Shown here one piece after another: positions 34,306 through 45,935 of a stretch of 64,000 bases of DNA. Source of the stretch: Morchella semilibera (taxonomy: Eukaryota > Ascomycota > Pezizomycetes > Pezizales > Morchellaceae); contig CM018603.1 in NCBI GenBank assembly GCA_009192285.1, forward strand, positions 6,383,613 through 6,447,612, read 5' to 3'. The first letter of the stretch is position 1; every line of letters starts with the position of its first letter. Under the pieces are notes generated by a model that was not told where the DNA came from, did no database searches, and was given only the letters and a program-made list of their open reading frames with translations. The translations under genes and the position numbers were made by a program.

Positions 34306-37300
34306 ATGCCAACCCTCGCCCGCAAAATACTAATCGTGGCCGCTATCGACGGCCTCATCCTCTCACCAATCCACAACCACAGCACCCACAACACCACAAA
34401 ACCCCCCCAGAGCGTCAAGATCGACTGGAAGAGCAAGCAGATCCTCCCTCACGATGATGGCTCCAAGCCCAAAAACACCATCGTCCCAAAACCATCGAGC
34501 TACACCACCAACAACAACAACAGCCTAGAAGCTCATGGCATCGCAGGTATGTTCCCCCCCTCCTCTCATATACCCAATCACACCCCATCACTCGCACTAA
34601 CAAAACCACCCCCCAGGCCTCCTCAACATATCGCCGACGTCCTCCTTCCTGGTCGCCATCACCTCGCGCGAGCAGGTGGCCACCATCCGCGGCCGCCACC
34701 CAATCTACGTCGTCACCGACGTCGCGCTGATCCCCCTGTCGTCGCAGCACGACGCCGACGCCTACATCGCGCGCACGCGCACGCGCACAAAGGGCGGGGA
34801 CACGGACGGCTCGTGGTCGTCGTCGTCGTCGTCGTCGGACGAGGAGGAGGAGGAGCTACAGGACGACATTGCGGCGTCGCGGAGGTCGAGCGCAGAGAGG
34901 AGCAGCATTGGCGAGGACGTCATCGGCAGGAAGGGCCTCTACGGGCGCTTCGCAGAGAAGTGGTTCAGTAAGCGCGGGTGGACGGAGGAGCGGCGGAAGG
35001 CCGAGGGGCTGTCCCCGGGGGCGGCGCGGCCGCGGAGGGTGGATGTGGGGCATGCGGTTGAGGACCAGGAGGGCGTGGATATCCGGAAGCCGGAGAATCG
35101 GCCGGCGCCGAATAACGGTGGTGAGGCGGGCGTGGATGGCGCGAGTGATAGTAAGAACAAGGAGGGGGAGGAGGAAGAGAAGGTTGAGGAGGCCATGGAG
35201 GCCGTCAAGGAGGATGTGGCGCATAATTTGACGCCAAAGTTGCTGAACACGACGAGGTTGCTGCTGGGCGGGTCGAGGAGCTTCTATTTTAGCTATGATT
35301 GGGATATCACCAGGAGCTGGAGCACGCAGAGGCACTCGAAGAGTGAGAGTTTGCCGTTGTGGAAGCTTGTGGATCCGTTGGTGAGTTATTCCCCCCTTTC
35401 TAATTTATATACAGAACTATCATTGACACTGCGTAGTTCTTTTGGAATCATCACCTGCAGAAGCCGTTCATAGACGCCAATCAGAATGCGTTCATCTTGC
35501 CCTTAATGCAAGGCTTCGTCGGACAGCTCCCCTTCACGGCCACGACCACTTCCGAAACACCCCCTCCCACCTCCGATCAACCCATCCCCGATCAACCCAT
35601 CCCCGATCAATCCACCTCCGATCAATCCACCTCCGACCAACCCACAACCTTCGAGTCCATAGTCCCGTCCCAGAAAAACCTCCTCCTCACCCTCATCTCG
35701 CGGCGCTCGATCCGCCGCGCGGGCCTCCGCTACCTCCGCCGCGGCGTCGACGACAACGGCAACGTCGCCAACAGCGTCGAGACCGAGCAGCTCCTCAGCG
35801 ACCCCGAGTGGACCCGCGTTTTCTCGTACCTCCAGATCCGCGGCTCCATCCCCCTCTACTTCCAGCAGAGCCCCTACGCGCTCAAGCCCAAGCCCATCCT
35901 GCTGCGCTCAGAGTCCGCCAACGCCGCCGCCTTCAGCGAGCACTTCAAGGCCGCGTGCGACCGCTACGGCGCCGTCCACGCCGTCAGCCTCGTTGAGAAA
36001 CATGGCAACGAGGCAATCGTCGGCGAAAAGTACCAGGCCGCCATCAAGACCATGGCGGAGCAGAACAACAGGCCCGTCGGCTTCAGCTGGTTCGACTTCC
36101 ACCACGAGTGCCGCGGCATGCGCTTCGACAACGTCAAGCTCCTACTCGACGAGCTCGCCCCCGTCCTCGACGCATTCGGCTACTACGAGGAGGAGGAGGA
36201 AGAGGAGGCCGCGGACAGCAGGGTCAACCACCACCAGACCGGCGTGCTGAGAACAAACTGCATGGACTGCCTCGACCGCACCAACGTCGTTCAGAGCGCC
36301 GCCGCGCGCGCCGCCCTCTCCAAGAACCTTGCGGCACTCGGCGCCGCCGTCGACGGCGCGGACGAGGCCTGGTTCAACCGGCTCTGGGCCGACAACGGCG
36401 ACGCAATCTCGAAGCAGTACGCCTCCACGGCCGCGCTCAAGGGCGACTTTACACGCACGCGCAAGCGCAACTACCGCGGAGCCCTGACAGACTTTGGGCT
36501 GACGCTCAGCCGCTACTTCACCAACATTGTCAGCGACTTCTTCACGCAGGCCGCGATCGACTTCCTGCTGGGCAGCGTGACGGCGCGCGTGTTTGACGAG
36601 TTTGAGGCCGAGCTCATGAGCGCCGACCCGGCCGTCGGCATGGACCGGCTCCGCCAGAACGCGGTCGAGGTCTCGAGCAGGATCGTTGTCGAGGACGAGA
36701 GCGAGGTCGTTAGGGGCGGGTGGACCATGCTCGCCCCGGCCGAGGCGGGGACGCTCAGGACCTTCCCGTTCAGGGAGGTTGTGCTGCTCGTCACGGACCG
36801 CGCGCTGTATAGGTGCGGATTCGACTTTGCGCTAGAGAAGGTCAGCGAGTTTGAGCGTGTGGAGCTGGCGGATGTCGTGGGTGTCCAGTGGGGTATGTTG
36901 ACCCCCCCTCCCCTCCCTTACTCTAGAGTCTTGAACATGTACTGACAGTGACTGGCGGGCGGGTAGGAACATACATAATCTCCACGCTCGCACACGCCTC
37001 CACTGACGAGAAACGCAACGTCGGCTTCATACTGACGTACCGGCCGTCGCCCGCCGGCGGCAGCATCGTCAGGGTCAACACGCGATCCATGAAGAGCATG
37101 TTTACGAAGGGCACCTCCTCCTCCTCCTCCACGGCACATCCAAAGTCCATGGCGTTCAAAGCGCTGCCGGGGGGCTCTGGGAACGAGGTCGAGTTGGTCA
37201 AGAACGTGTGCAGCGAGATCGAGGCGGCGAGGAACGAGCTGCTGGAGAGAGGGGGGAAGCGGCAGCAGCAGGAGGACGACGGGGAGAAGGGGCTTGTGGT

Positions 37301-37394
37301 GAGGGGGGATGTCATTGGGTTGGCGGAGGCGAAGAAGAGCACGGGGCTGTTGGAGCAGTGGGGGTATTCGCTCAGGAAGTCGGTGTGGGCTTAG
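34306..37394 (+). CDS. Sac-domain phosphoinositide phosphatase (Sac2/INPP5F-like)
   Basis: Phosphoinositide phosphatase with a Sac catalytic domain followed by an hSac2-type domain, probably acting on PI4P or PI(4,5)P2 on endomembranes. Four exons, 34306-34546, 34617-35380, 35437-36892 and 36967-37394, give 962 residues in phase. The Sac N-lobe (FLVAITSREQVATIRGRHPIYVV) is interrupted by a long Ser/Glu-rich insert (about 130-260). It resumes at FYFSYDWDITRSWS and WNHHLQKPFIDANQ. The CX5R(T) signature RTNCMDCLDRTNVVQS carries catalytic C610. The hSac2 region is near 770-960 (TFPFREVVLLVTDRALYRCGFDF). A degenerate DQxxx pentapeptide repeat lies near 375-402. The start at 34306 gives the conserved ARKILIVAAIDGLIL; an upstream GTG-led extension reads open but is a CTG repeat. 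Intron 1 contains a GAGTGA-N6-RTGA site. Confidence 0.9.
34578..34593 (-). promoter_or_regulatory. GAGTGA-N6-RTGA site inside an intron
   Basis: Minus strand reads GAGTGATGGGGTGTGA, preceded by C. It lies in intron 1 (34547-34616) of the Sac-domain gene, the only site of this motif found within a gene. Confidence 0.45.
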
Positions 37395-37707
37395 AAGGGT
37401 GGGTTTCTGGTTTGGTTTGCAGGCCCTCCCCCTTATATTGTTTTTTTTGTATGCGTTTTTGTGTGTTTAGATGAGCTTAGATGAGCTTAGATATGGCCGT
37501 GAGGGCGGTGATGGTTAATGGGATATCAGACGCAGCAGTGGTATTAGTAGTGTTAGTAGTATTGGTACGATGGAGCGGCGGCGGTTGTATTTATATTATA
37601 GTAAGTACATACGCGTACATAGCCATAGAGGCTTTCTTATGATTAGAACGAATACAATTATATCGCCATACAAAGCTGTGTAAAAAAGTAAAGAATTCTT
37701 GGCGCTC

Positions 37708-37723
37708 GAGTGATGTCCTGTGA
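37708..37723 (+). promoter_or_regulatory. GAGTGA-N6-RTGA site
   Basis: Reads GAGTGATGTCCTGTGA, preceded by C, about 310 bases past the Sac gene stop; first of three in 590 bases. Confidence 0.5.
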
Positions 37724-38157
37724 TGGGAGTTGGTGGATACTCGGTGTCGCTTGATGCGGGTGCGGGTGCGGCTTCCCCCCCTTTTCTCCTCCATCCTTAT
37801 GCATACCACAAATGAGAGAGGAAACGTCTTCCTATGTAGTTATGGACGGGTCCGTATGTAGGTACAACTGTAGGTATATATTGATTGTATTTGCCGAAAG
37901 TGATAGGTCTCTTTTTTTTTTTTTTTTTTCCCTCTTCTCCCGCGCCGGGTACGTATGTAGCTAGCTATCATCAGGCCTCCTCCCTCCCTCCCCCTTACCC
38001 GAAAGAAAGAAAAAAGAAACGAATTATTATATTATAGAGAGTCCCCAATTGATTCTCAGGCAGCCAGGAATAAAAGCTCCCGTACCGTGGTGGTGGGTGG
38101 TTATCTTTTGTTTCGTGGGGTTGCTTCACTGGATGGGGTGCTGCGGGTGTGGGTGGC

Positions 38158-38173
38158 GAGTGATATTCTGTGA
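38158..38173 (+). promoter_or_regulatory. GAGTGA-N6-RTGA site
   Basis: Reads GAGTGATATTCTGTGA, the same 16-mer as at 7897 and likewise preceded by a GGGTGG run; second of the three-site group. Confidence 0.55.
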
Positions 38174-38280
38174 CTTATAACGAGGGTGTTTCATGTTTTT
38201 TTTTTTTTTTTCATCTGCAGAAAGTAGAAACAGCTGGTTGTGCTGACTGACTGACTGACTGACTGAATTCATGTCGTTAC

Positions 38281-38296
38281 GAGTGATCATTTGTGA
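38281..38296 (+). promoter_or_regulatory. GAGTGA-N6-RTGA site
   Basis: Reads GAGTGATCATTTGTGA, preceded by C; third of the group, about 1 kb upstream of the acidic unknown gene. Confidence 0.5.
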
Positions 38297-39059
38297 TTTA
38301 GTTTATTACGGAGAGAGAGGGTTGTTGTGGTGGTGTAGAATGGTGATGATGACCCCAAGGAGGAACAACGTGCATTCAATCGTTGGTGGAGATGAGATTT
38401 CAAGGTTAGTGTAATCAAGGAGGGAAAAGAAAATTTTTCTGCAAGGATTAAGGGGTTTTCCGTGGGATTCACACCGTTCGCCGTCGTCGTGACGGTCGGT
38501 CGGTCGGTCGCGTAAAAGTTGGTTTTGGTGGTAGTGGTGGTGGTGGTGGTGGTGGTGGTGTATGAATAGAAGTGGTTGGCCTAAATCAGGGTAAGTAGAG
38601 GTGGTCCCCCCCCCTCAAGTCTTAAACCATCCTCGTCCGAGCGCGCTCCCTTCTTTTTTTTTTTTCCCTCCCTCCTATGACTACATGTAGTTGGCCTGAT
38701 AGAATCTTTCCAGTGAACAGGTCCTTCAAGACTTTTTTTATCCCTTCGACAAGTTTGCCGTGGGTTGGCCCATCTGCAATACGCGAAACGAAACCAATAC
38801 CCTTTGTTCGGCCTGCCACGCCACAGTCGTCCAGGTCTTCTTCTCTCACGCCCCCCAGCTGGCTCATCACTTTTACACCGTCACCACCACTACCACCACT
38901 ATCACCACCACCATCGCCACCACCACCGCCAACATTTTCCCCCTCCTTCTGAAAACAATAGTCCTGTCAACTTCAAAAATAAACAGCCGAGCGACAAATC
39001 TTATCAACATCTAGCACCGTGACGCCTTCTCGATCCGATTGATCTACTAACTATTTAGC

Positions 39060-39094
39060 TTACAACTTACAACTTACAACTTACAACTTACAAC
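39060..39094. repeat. Five tandem TTACAAC heptamers
   Basis: Perfect heptanucleotide tandem array. On the minus strand it reads as consecutive GTAAGTT units, each a consensus 5' splice donor. Confidence 0.9.
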
Positions 39095-39276
39095 TCTGAC
39101 ATCACCAACCGAAACGCAGTCGTGATCCAGGCCCAACCACCTAGTACACGTAGCAACGTCGTCACGGCGTTTACAAAGGGTTTTTCCTGAACGAAGGAAA
39201 TACGCTGCTGCACAGCAGCCCTCACAACAACAACGTAAAAAAAAAATAGAAAAAAAAAATAGTGGGTCACTTATTC

Positions 39277-42200
39277 ATGAGCTTGTCAGTTCCATATATT
39301 CCTGCTTCTCTATTAGCCCCCTCCACACCGTTCTCGGATCTTCTTGATCTTTCAGACAACCCGGAAACTCCGGAAACAACATACTCTTTTCAAGACCTTA
39401 GACAGCAGCATCGAACCATGCAGACAGATGAGCATTACCTTGCCGAGCCCGTGCCAGATCGGGCGCCCAACTTCAACACGGATGATGAGATGGTAGACTC
39501 GGAAACCGACCGGAAAGATATCGATTTCGATATCGACATTGACTCATATTCTAGCCCAGAGGGGATCGAGGTCGACGATGTGAATAATGCCATGGAAGAC
39601 GACTACGTCGATAATACACAGCCTCAAAGTGTATCGTTTGATAACGATGATCTCATGATTGACGGAGAGGAAGAAATCTCATATTCAGTCCCACAACCAG
39701 CTTTACTTAGCAGTCACGGAAGTAGTGATCTTCCGGAAGCATCGCAAGATACCGCTAGACTCCCAAGTGTGCAGGCCAGTGCGGATATTCCGCTTTTTTC
39801 TTTCAGTCATCAGGAGTCCTCTATGCCCCACGATACACAATTTACTGCTCAGGAGCTTCCATCGGTGCCGGATCACTCGCTCTACGAGGACGTGCCAACA
39901 GATAATGTAGAGGTTCCAGAACAAGTAGCAAGTGCTGAGGTCCAGCCCCCAAAACCTGATGCCGAGGTGCCAGCAGATCCTAATAAGGATGAAGAGACTC
40001 CACGTGCCCAGTCTCCCGCTAAAGCCACAGAAGAGACATACACAGGTCCAGACCACCTATCGGGAGATGTACAGGGACACGACTCGACTGAGTTAGATAA
40101 TGATTTCCATCACCATGGTAATTGGAGTGAAAATACGTCCACTACTCTAGCTCATGAGCCGAACTTATTAGAGGATCAGCGAGAATTTGAGAATGAAGAG
40201 GAAACTGCTGTTGGCAACCACGCTGAAGAGGCTGGTGCTGAAATTAGTACCTCTACCGAGGACCCTGCAACTGTTGCTGGATTCGCCCAATATAGTCCCC
40301 ACCCTATAATAGTACAATTTGGAGAAAATCGCTTGAGTCTTTTCCCCCCACCTCCTCCTGTTGCCGAGGATGGGTCCATTGGTAGTCCGATAAATGATCT
40401 CGAGTTCCTGATTCAAGACCACGATTTTTGCGAGAAGGGAGTCGATCAGTTGTTTCAAGAGCTTCGAAATGTTCTGGAAGGCGTAGTTGGAAAGGATGTA
40501 GAGTTGGTTATGGAGATTGAGGGTTATGGAGTTTCAATTAGTGAAGTAAGTTTAAGCTTTTTTTCCCCTTTCCTTTCTGCAAGTGCGTAGACTAATTCCT
40601 TGTAGGATAATAAATCTTGCCAGTACCTTTTCTCTCCAAGACATCCTCAATCTCCACGTACAACTCCATCAACAGGATGGCGTTGAGACTCCTGAACCTC
40701 TACAGATAAACCTGGGTACTCGCCCAACTATTGCAAGCCGCATTGCCTCCCTTGCAGAAGCCGCAAACCAGGGTATTGGGTTTTCTCAGGCTCTTGGCAT
40801 CATCGAGTCTACCGTTGAGGACATTGAGGATAGCTACATGAAACATGACGATGAACATAATGAGGACGTAGCAGAAGAAAATGCCCAGCCCGAGCATGAA
40901 GAGAACCAAGAGGTAGAGTATAATAATAGCGACGATGATAGACTTCTCGAGGAAGAAGAAGAAGAAGAGGGTCCAGCACCCGAACAGAAGGTTTCCCAAG
41001 AGGTTTACTCAAATCTAGTTGCGCCGGTCGTTGAAAAAGGTACCGAGGAAAATGTTATGAAGGTAGATGAGCCAAAGGCCGAACCCTCCACGGAGACGAT
41101 GAAAGTGGAAGAGGAAATTGATGACGATGATGATTTTGATCTCGAATACGGTAACGACGAGAAAGAAGAGGCTGAAAAAGATGAGGCTGAAAAAGACCAC
41201 GATGGGGCAGCTGAAGTGGACTTAAAAACTAGTGACATTAAATCCCCACCTAGGTCCCCTCTGGCTTCCGAGCCGCCGAAGTCTCCAGGTACGGCGGGCG
41301 ATCAAGGTTCCCAGGGCACTTCAGTCTTTGTACAGTTCGCAAAGACCGAGGTAACCATAGAGGAAATTTCAAACGCGCCCTCGCAAGAGGCTCAACAGCC
41401 TGAAGAGATCCAGGACACTCCTTCCGAGAAACCAGCCTCCGAGAAAGATGACGAGGAGCTGATCGAATATGAAGAGGACAATGAAACCGCCGAAGATGCT
41501 ACAGTTGATCTTGAGCATCAACCTACTGAGTCCAAAGAGCTATCCCAGCATTCTTCCCCGGTTCAAGGGTCCCCACAATCATCGTCTCATGGTTCTCCCC
41601 CAGATCAAGCAACCTCCCATGGCTCTCCTCACTATTCTTCCGCAGAACATAAATCTCCTGTCCAGCCCGACTCCCCCCCACATGCCCATGGTATGTATAC
41701 CTCTCTTGGCCCTTTTCCCTTTGTATCAACGAGGGTTTCCTAGTTTCAATTACTACAGTCATTTTACTAACGATAATACAATTACAGAAAGTCAAGATCA
41801 AAAAGCAGAATCCCCTGCTCGTCGGGCTAGTGATGCATCGGATCATCAAACAGCTCAATCCCAAGACTTACCTGAAATCAAGGAAGATAATACACAGGAG
41901 AATCAGGATGATTCCGCTACTGCTAAAATTCCATCTTCAATCCCAGTGTTCCCAGGAGATGAGGGCGTCGAAGGTCAGTATGAGTATGTTGATCAACAAA
42001 ATGAATATGACGGATACGAATACAACGACCAAGACTTGCTCGAATTGGAAGATGGAGAGTATGACAATGAAATTGGGGGTGAAAACGCAGAGTACCAAGA
42101 AGGCTTTGAGTATGCTGCCAATTACCCTACCGATGAGCAGAACGCCTATCTGGATGAAGAAGGAAATGAAATTTCTGGAAATACTGAGACACATGAGACA

Positions 42201-42707
42201 TATGTGGTCGATGGTGCTTATGATAATTACGAGGGTGGACCAGAATACCCAGCCCAAGATGCGAACGGATATCCCATCGAATATCCTGAGGAAGGCTATG
42301 ATGGAAGTTTGGCTGCTTACGATCAAAACGAATTCGGAAGTGCCAACGACATCGAGACAGCTCCAGATAATGATTTTGGTGTTCCTATAAAGAAGAGCTC
42401 ACAGTCGCCCTCTTATGCCGTTAATCTTTTAGAAAAGACCTCGACAATTATTAAAGAGGTTGAAGAGGAGCAACTAATTGATTATGAGGATGAAGCAGAG
42501 CTTGTGCAAGAAAAACCAGAAGAGAAGTCTTCTCAGCTCGCGAAATCCCCCGGGGATCAAAAGAGAATGCGCGAGGACGATTCGATATCAACCGGTTACG
42601 GGAGTGATGATGAGAATCAAGGTTTGTGGCACTTTGCATAATGGATTGGAAGTTTACGCCAGATGCTAACATTTCTCATAGCAGCTAAACGCGTCCGCGC
42701 TCTGTAA
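39277..42707 (+). CDS. Large acidic protein of unknown function, apparent frameshift
   Basis: Very acidic, low-complexity protein I do not recognise, likely nuclear. Four exons: 39277-40545, 40606-41690, 41788-42621, 42685-42707, about 1070 residues if one indel is corrected. The only globular-looking part spans the exon 1/2 junction (VQFGENRLSLFPP; LEFLIQDHDFCEKGVDQLFQELRNVL; LQDILNLHVQLHQQDGVETPE). The rest is Glu/Asp/Ser/Pro-rich with Tyr-rich acidic repeats in exon 3, ending KRVRAL, a basic NLS-like tail. The acceptor at 40605 gives DNKSCQYLF..., but SLQDILN lies in another frame; coding length is 1 over a multiple of three. The CTTTTCTCTCC run at 40627-40637 is the likely indel site. The start is uncertain: 39277 is the first ATG, while 39418 has a better -3 A. 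Confidence 0.75.
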
Positions 42708-45070
42708 GCGGTACTTCCGGCTCGTATACTGTTCTGCCTTCGCCATTCCTTTCGCTATTTCCGTGTACGTTATTGTGCTTTTTTTCCCTGTTTTCTCTCT
42801 ACGCGCCCCGCATTCCGTCTAGCCGGCAACACAACATGACGGGAGTAGTTCTTGTAAACGTTCTATTAAACCTGACCCAACGGGTTTCTTGGGGTCGTTA
42901 CTGGGGTGTCTAAAAGTTCTGGTGTTGTCTTGTGTTTTGAGGGAATGGGCGTTCTGTGTTGTTTTTATGGGGAATGTTTGTCGACTCGGTCTTTTGGGAT
43001 TCTCTATCTCATGGCTAAACACTAGAGTTATTATGGTGGCTTGCATACTGTGCAAATTTTCGTTGAAACTCTTGGGGTTTGGGCATGATATACCGTCTCA
43101 AGGGAAGAGACTGATCTGATCTATGGGGTTGGTTGGGTTCATGTCTCGAGAATTTGTGGTACGCAAATAGTTCGAAGGTAATCTGTCGGGAAGTTTAAAA
43201 GGTATGTCACTGGGATCTAAGGGCTTCTTGTTGAAAAAAATCGCTGGATTGAGCCTAGAGTAAGTTTTCACAAAGTACTTATATCCCCTCCCTCCCTCCT
43301 CCCCCGTCCTATGTTCTAATCTTACACCCCCCCCCCCTTTTTTTTTGTCTTAACCCTCTTCCCCCTTCCGCTTCCTTGATAGTGAGGATTCTTGCAGTTT
43401 ACAGAAAGGAAACGCTGCCTTTTCTAATCTTATGCATACTACTAATGCCCTCCAACGCCGCTCGTTATATACCTTTCTTTTTCTTCGTTTTTTTTCCTTC
43501 TGTTTGCTTTTTCTAGTTTAAAAAAAAGATTCACTTTACGTATTTGGCTAGTAGTCCCTGAGGGAGATATCCTATTTCCTTTCGCCGAGGATCAATGGAC
43601 CGTCCTAGTATTGGTATTTTCTCGGGTCGGTGCACGTAGGATATTGCAGGGAGCTCGCGTTTGGTAAATCAAAGTATCCAGTACCTTAATGTTTGTTCAT
43701 GTCTTGATTGCTTTTTTTTTCTCCTTTGCTTTCTTTGGGTTGAAATCGGAGGTCTTCTGTGTGTTTACTATCTGTTGAGGTCTTATGTTTCAAAGCGGTT
43801 AGAGGATGGTTTGGGGGTGTAGCAGGCTCGAATCATTTAGTTTTTATCTGGTAGGCAGTCGGTAGATATAAATTAAGTCTCTTTATCATTGGAGTTGGCG
43901 CTGCATATCGGTGATGGTTGAGGTCTGGGGATCGAACGTTCATACTTAAGCTAGGTTCGTGAATATGGGCTAAAATGTGTTTCTTTTAGCGGCGTGGACT
44001 AATATACTGAAACACCAACCACACCAAAACAGAGGATGGGCACGAGACTAACTACATGTAACTAAACTACTTTTTTGTATTCTCACCACATCGGCCATAC
44101 AGGTATGGTATCAATTTGAGTTTTAAATACCTATCTTGAATAGTCTATACATAACTACATATAAGTATATACCTACATATATATATTAATTAATACAAAC
44201 GTCTTTATAACTAGAAAACCTGAACGCGGTGGGGCTGGGAAGATGTATGTGTCTATGGGGCGGTAAATGTGTCAAAAGTCCATAAGTAAATACATGTACA
44301 ATATTGGTATAAGCACTGAATTTCAGTCCTTGTGCCGCACTACACTACCCCGCATACACTGTTAAAGCTGCCAACTTTGTTAGGTCAAGCCCGTGCCTTC
44401 TCATGTCGGCAAAAATTAATATGTAGAATGTTCAATCATTTCCCACCAATAGTGAAATAACTGCCGCCTATATATAGACATTGCATATTGATACTTAAGC
44501 ATATATTGGCATTGAAAGATATAAATGCTGCTACCACTGGTAAAAAAAAACTATTTTTTCAACACATTTACTGCCCTGTTATATGTGGCATGCTTCTGCA
44601 AAACACAATCGAGTGGAACCTTTACTAATAGGAGGCGCTCCCAGATAGCCCCCAATTATATTGCAACGTGTTTCCTTTTCTAAATTTCGAAATCTGTATA
44701 TATATGCCCACTACATGTAGTCATGTACGGCCGTGTCTCTAACCACGAACCACGAACCATGACCCGCAACCCCACGATGACCACAAATCCGGATCCCAGA
44801 ATCAAAGGTTATAGGAGTGAGGACAGGAGGAGAGCTATTGTAATCCTTCATGATATTTATTATCTAGCTCTATATAGTCTTTTCTTGCTTCGTTCGTTGG
44901 TTCGTTGGTTCGTTCGTTCGTTGCCATGCGCGCTCGCGACATCCGGAAAATTATGGGACAAGGCTGTACCAAAGAAAAAAGTAATCGTAAATGTATATAC
45001 ATGTAGTCTAGTTTAATAACGTCCTAAGGAAAAGTTAATTATAACCTAAAAAATACCAAAAGAGAAAAAA
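42708..45070. other. Intergenic region, no supported gene
   Basis: 2.4 kb, T-rich over 43300-43750 and strongly AT-rich after 44050. TACATGTA occurs at 44053, 44291, 44712 and 44998. Poly-C/poly-T at about 43327-43349. A CGTTCGTTGGTT tetranucleotide repeat lies at about 44890-44922. No gene is supportable. Confidence 0.5.
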
Positions 45071-45935
45071 TCACCTCCTTCGCTCCCTCCGGGAAGGGCC
45101 CCCCCCACTAATTCTGGCACTCACCGCCAAGTCAATATTCATGATGGAATGCGTAGCGGGTAAAATCCGTGGGAATAACATGTACAACAAAACTACAGAG
45201 AGTTAAATCAAGATGATTAAATAGGCATAAAAATACCCAGGAAGGATGATTTACCAGTCGTAACGAGGCAAGTTATTCCAAGGGTTTGTCGCAAACCATT
45301 GAGTGCTTCAGTGGCCGAGCCCTCAACTTCGTTGACCGAGTCCTTAACTTCGTTGACCGAGTCCTTAACTTCGTTGACTGAACCCTTAATTTTATCAAAA
45401 CCTTCCTTTATGTGCTCTTCTGCTTTGGAAACGTCTCGACTGAGGGATATCAGTATAACTACCCAGTGGTAATCTGCATGAAAGAAGGGCCAACTTACTG
45501 TATCACTTGCAAAACGTATGACTGGAAGGTATTAGTATGGAAAAGCAACTTTGCCTCAAGCTCCTTCGCAGTGCCCTCGTGATTCAAGCTCCACTTCAAT
45601 ATCCGCCAAATATCCTTGATCCTACGATGCTTTTTATTAAGACTCTGTTCGTATTTTCCGATGGTGGGTTCATAGCCCTTTAGTATTTCCTCGAGGGCAT
45701 CAAGTTCGGCCTTGATACCCTCAATTATTTTATGATCGAGGGAAGTGTTGCTGGCGGCGAAAGTATTGCTGTCGAGGTAAACACACGCCGCTATGTCAAG
45801 TGATTGAGAAAGGGACTTGAGAGAACTGCAGATTGTTCTGTACTCCTCTTTTGCACCCCCACCGAGAGACATAGAAAGATCGTACGCAAGTTTCCCTACT
45901 GTTATAATGTCTCCGACAGAAAAACCAAACGACAT
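45071..45935 (-). CDS. Fungal STAND/NLR-type N-terminal domain protein, short form
   Basis: N-terminal helical domain of the kind that heads many fungal NLR-like (STAND) and ankyrin proteins, recognisable from MSFGFSVGDIITVGKLAYDL and the following helices, up to LLFHTNTFQSYVLQVI. Exons (minus strand): 45935-45499, 45439-45255 and tentatively 45192-45071, 247 residues in phase. The second exon encodes a heptad repeat, SVNEVKD three times, from 21-nt DNA repeats at about 45329-45391, probably coiled coil. No NACHT or NB-ARC domain follows. The C terminus is weak: without the last intron the chain ends TTGKSSFLGIFMPI. It may be a stand-alone regulator, a helical cell-death-type domain or a truncated NLR. 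The gene is isolated in a repeat-rich gap, as such genes often are. The N-terminal assignment is firmer than the end. Confidence 0.6.

Larger units (their letters stand above)
37395..39276. other. Intergenic region, possible hidden minus-strand exons
   Basis: 1.9 kb. It holds three GAGTGA-N6-RTGA sites (37708, 38158, 38281), TACATGTA at 38682, poly-T runs near 37911 and 38196, (GGT)n near 38530-38560 and five TTACAAC units at 39060-39094. Minus-strand frames at about 38950-38622 and 39235-39098 have protein-like composition and could be exons of an unrecognised gene, but no family is apparent. Confidence 0.45.
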
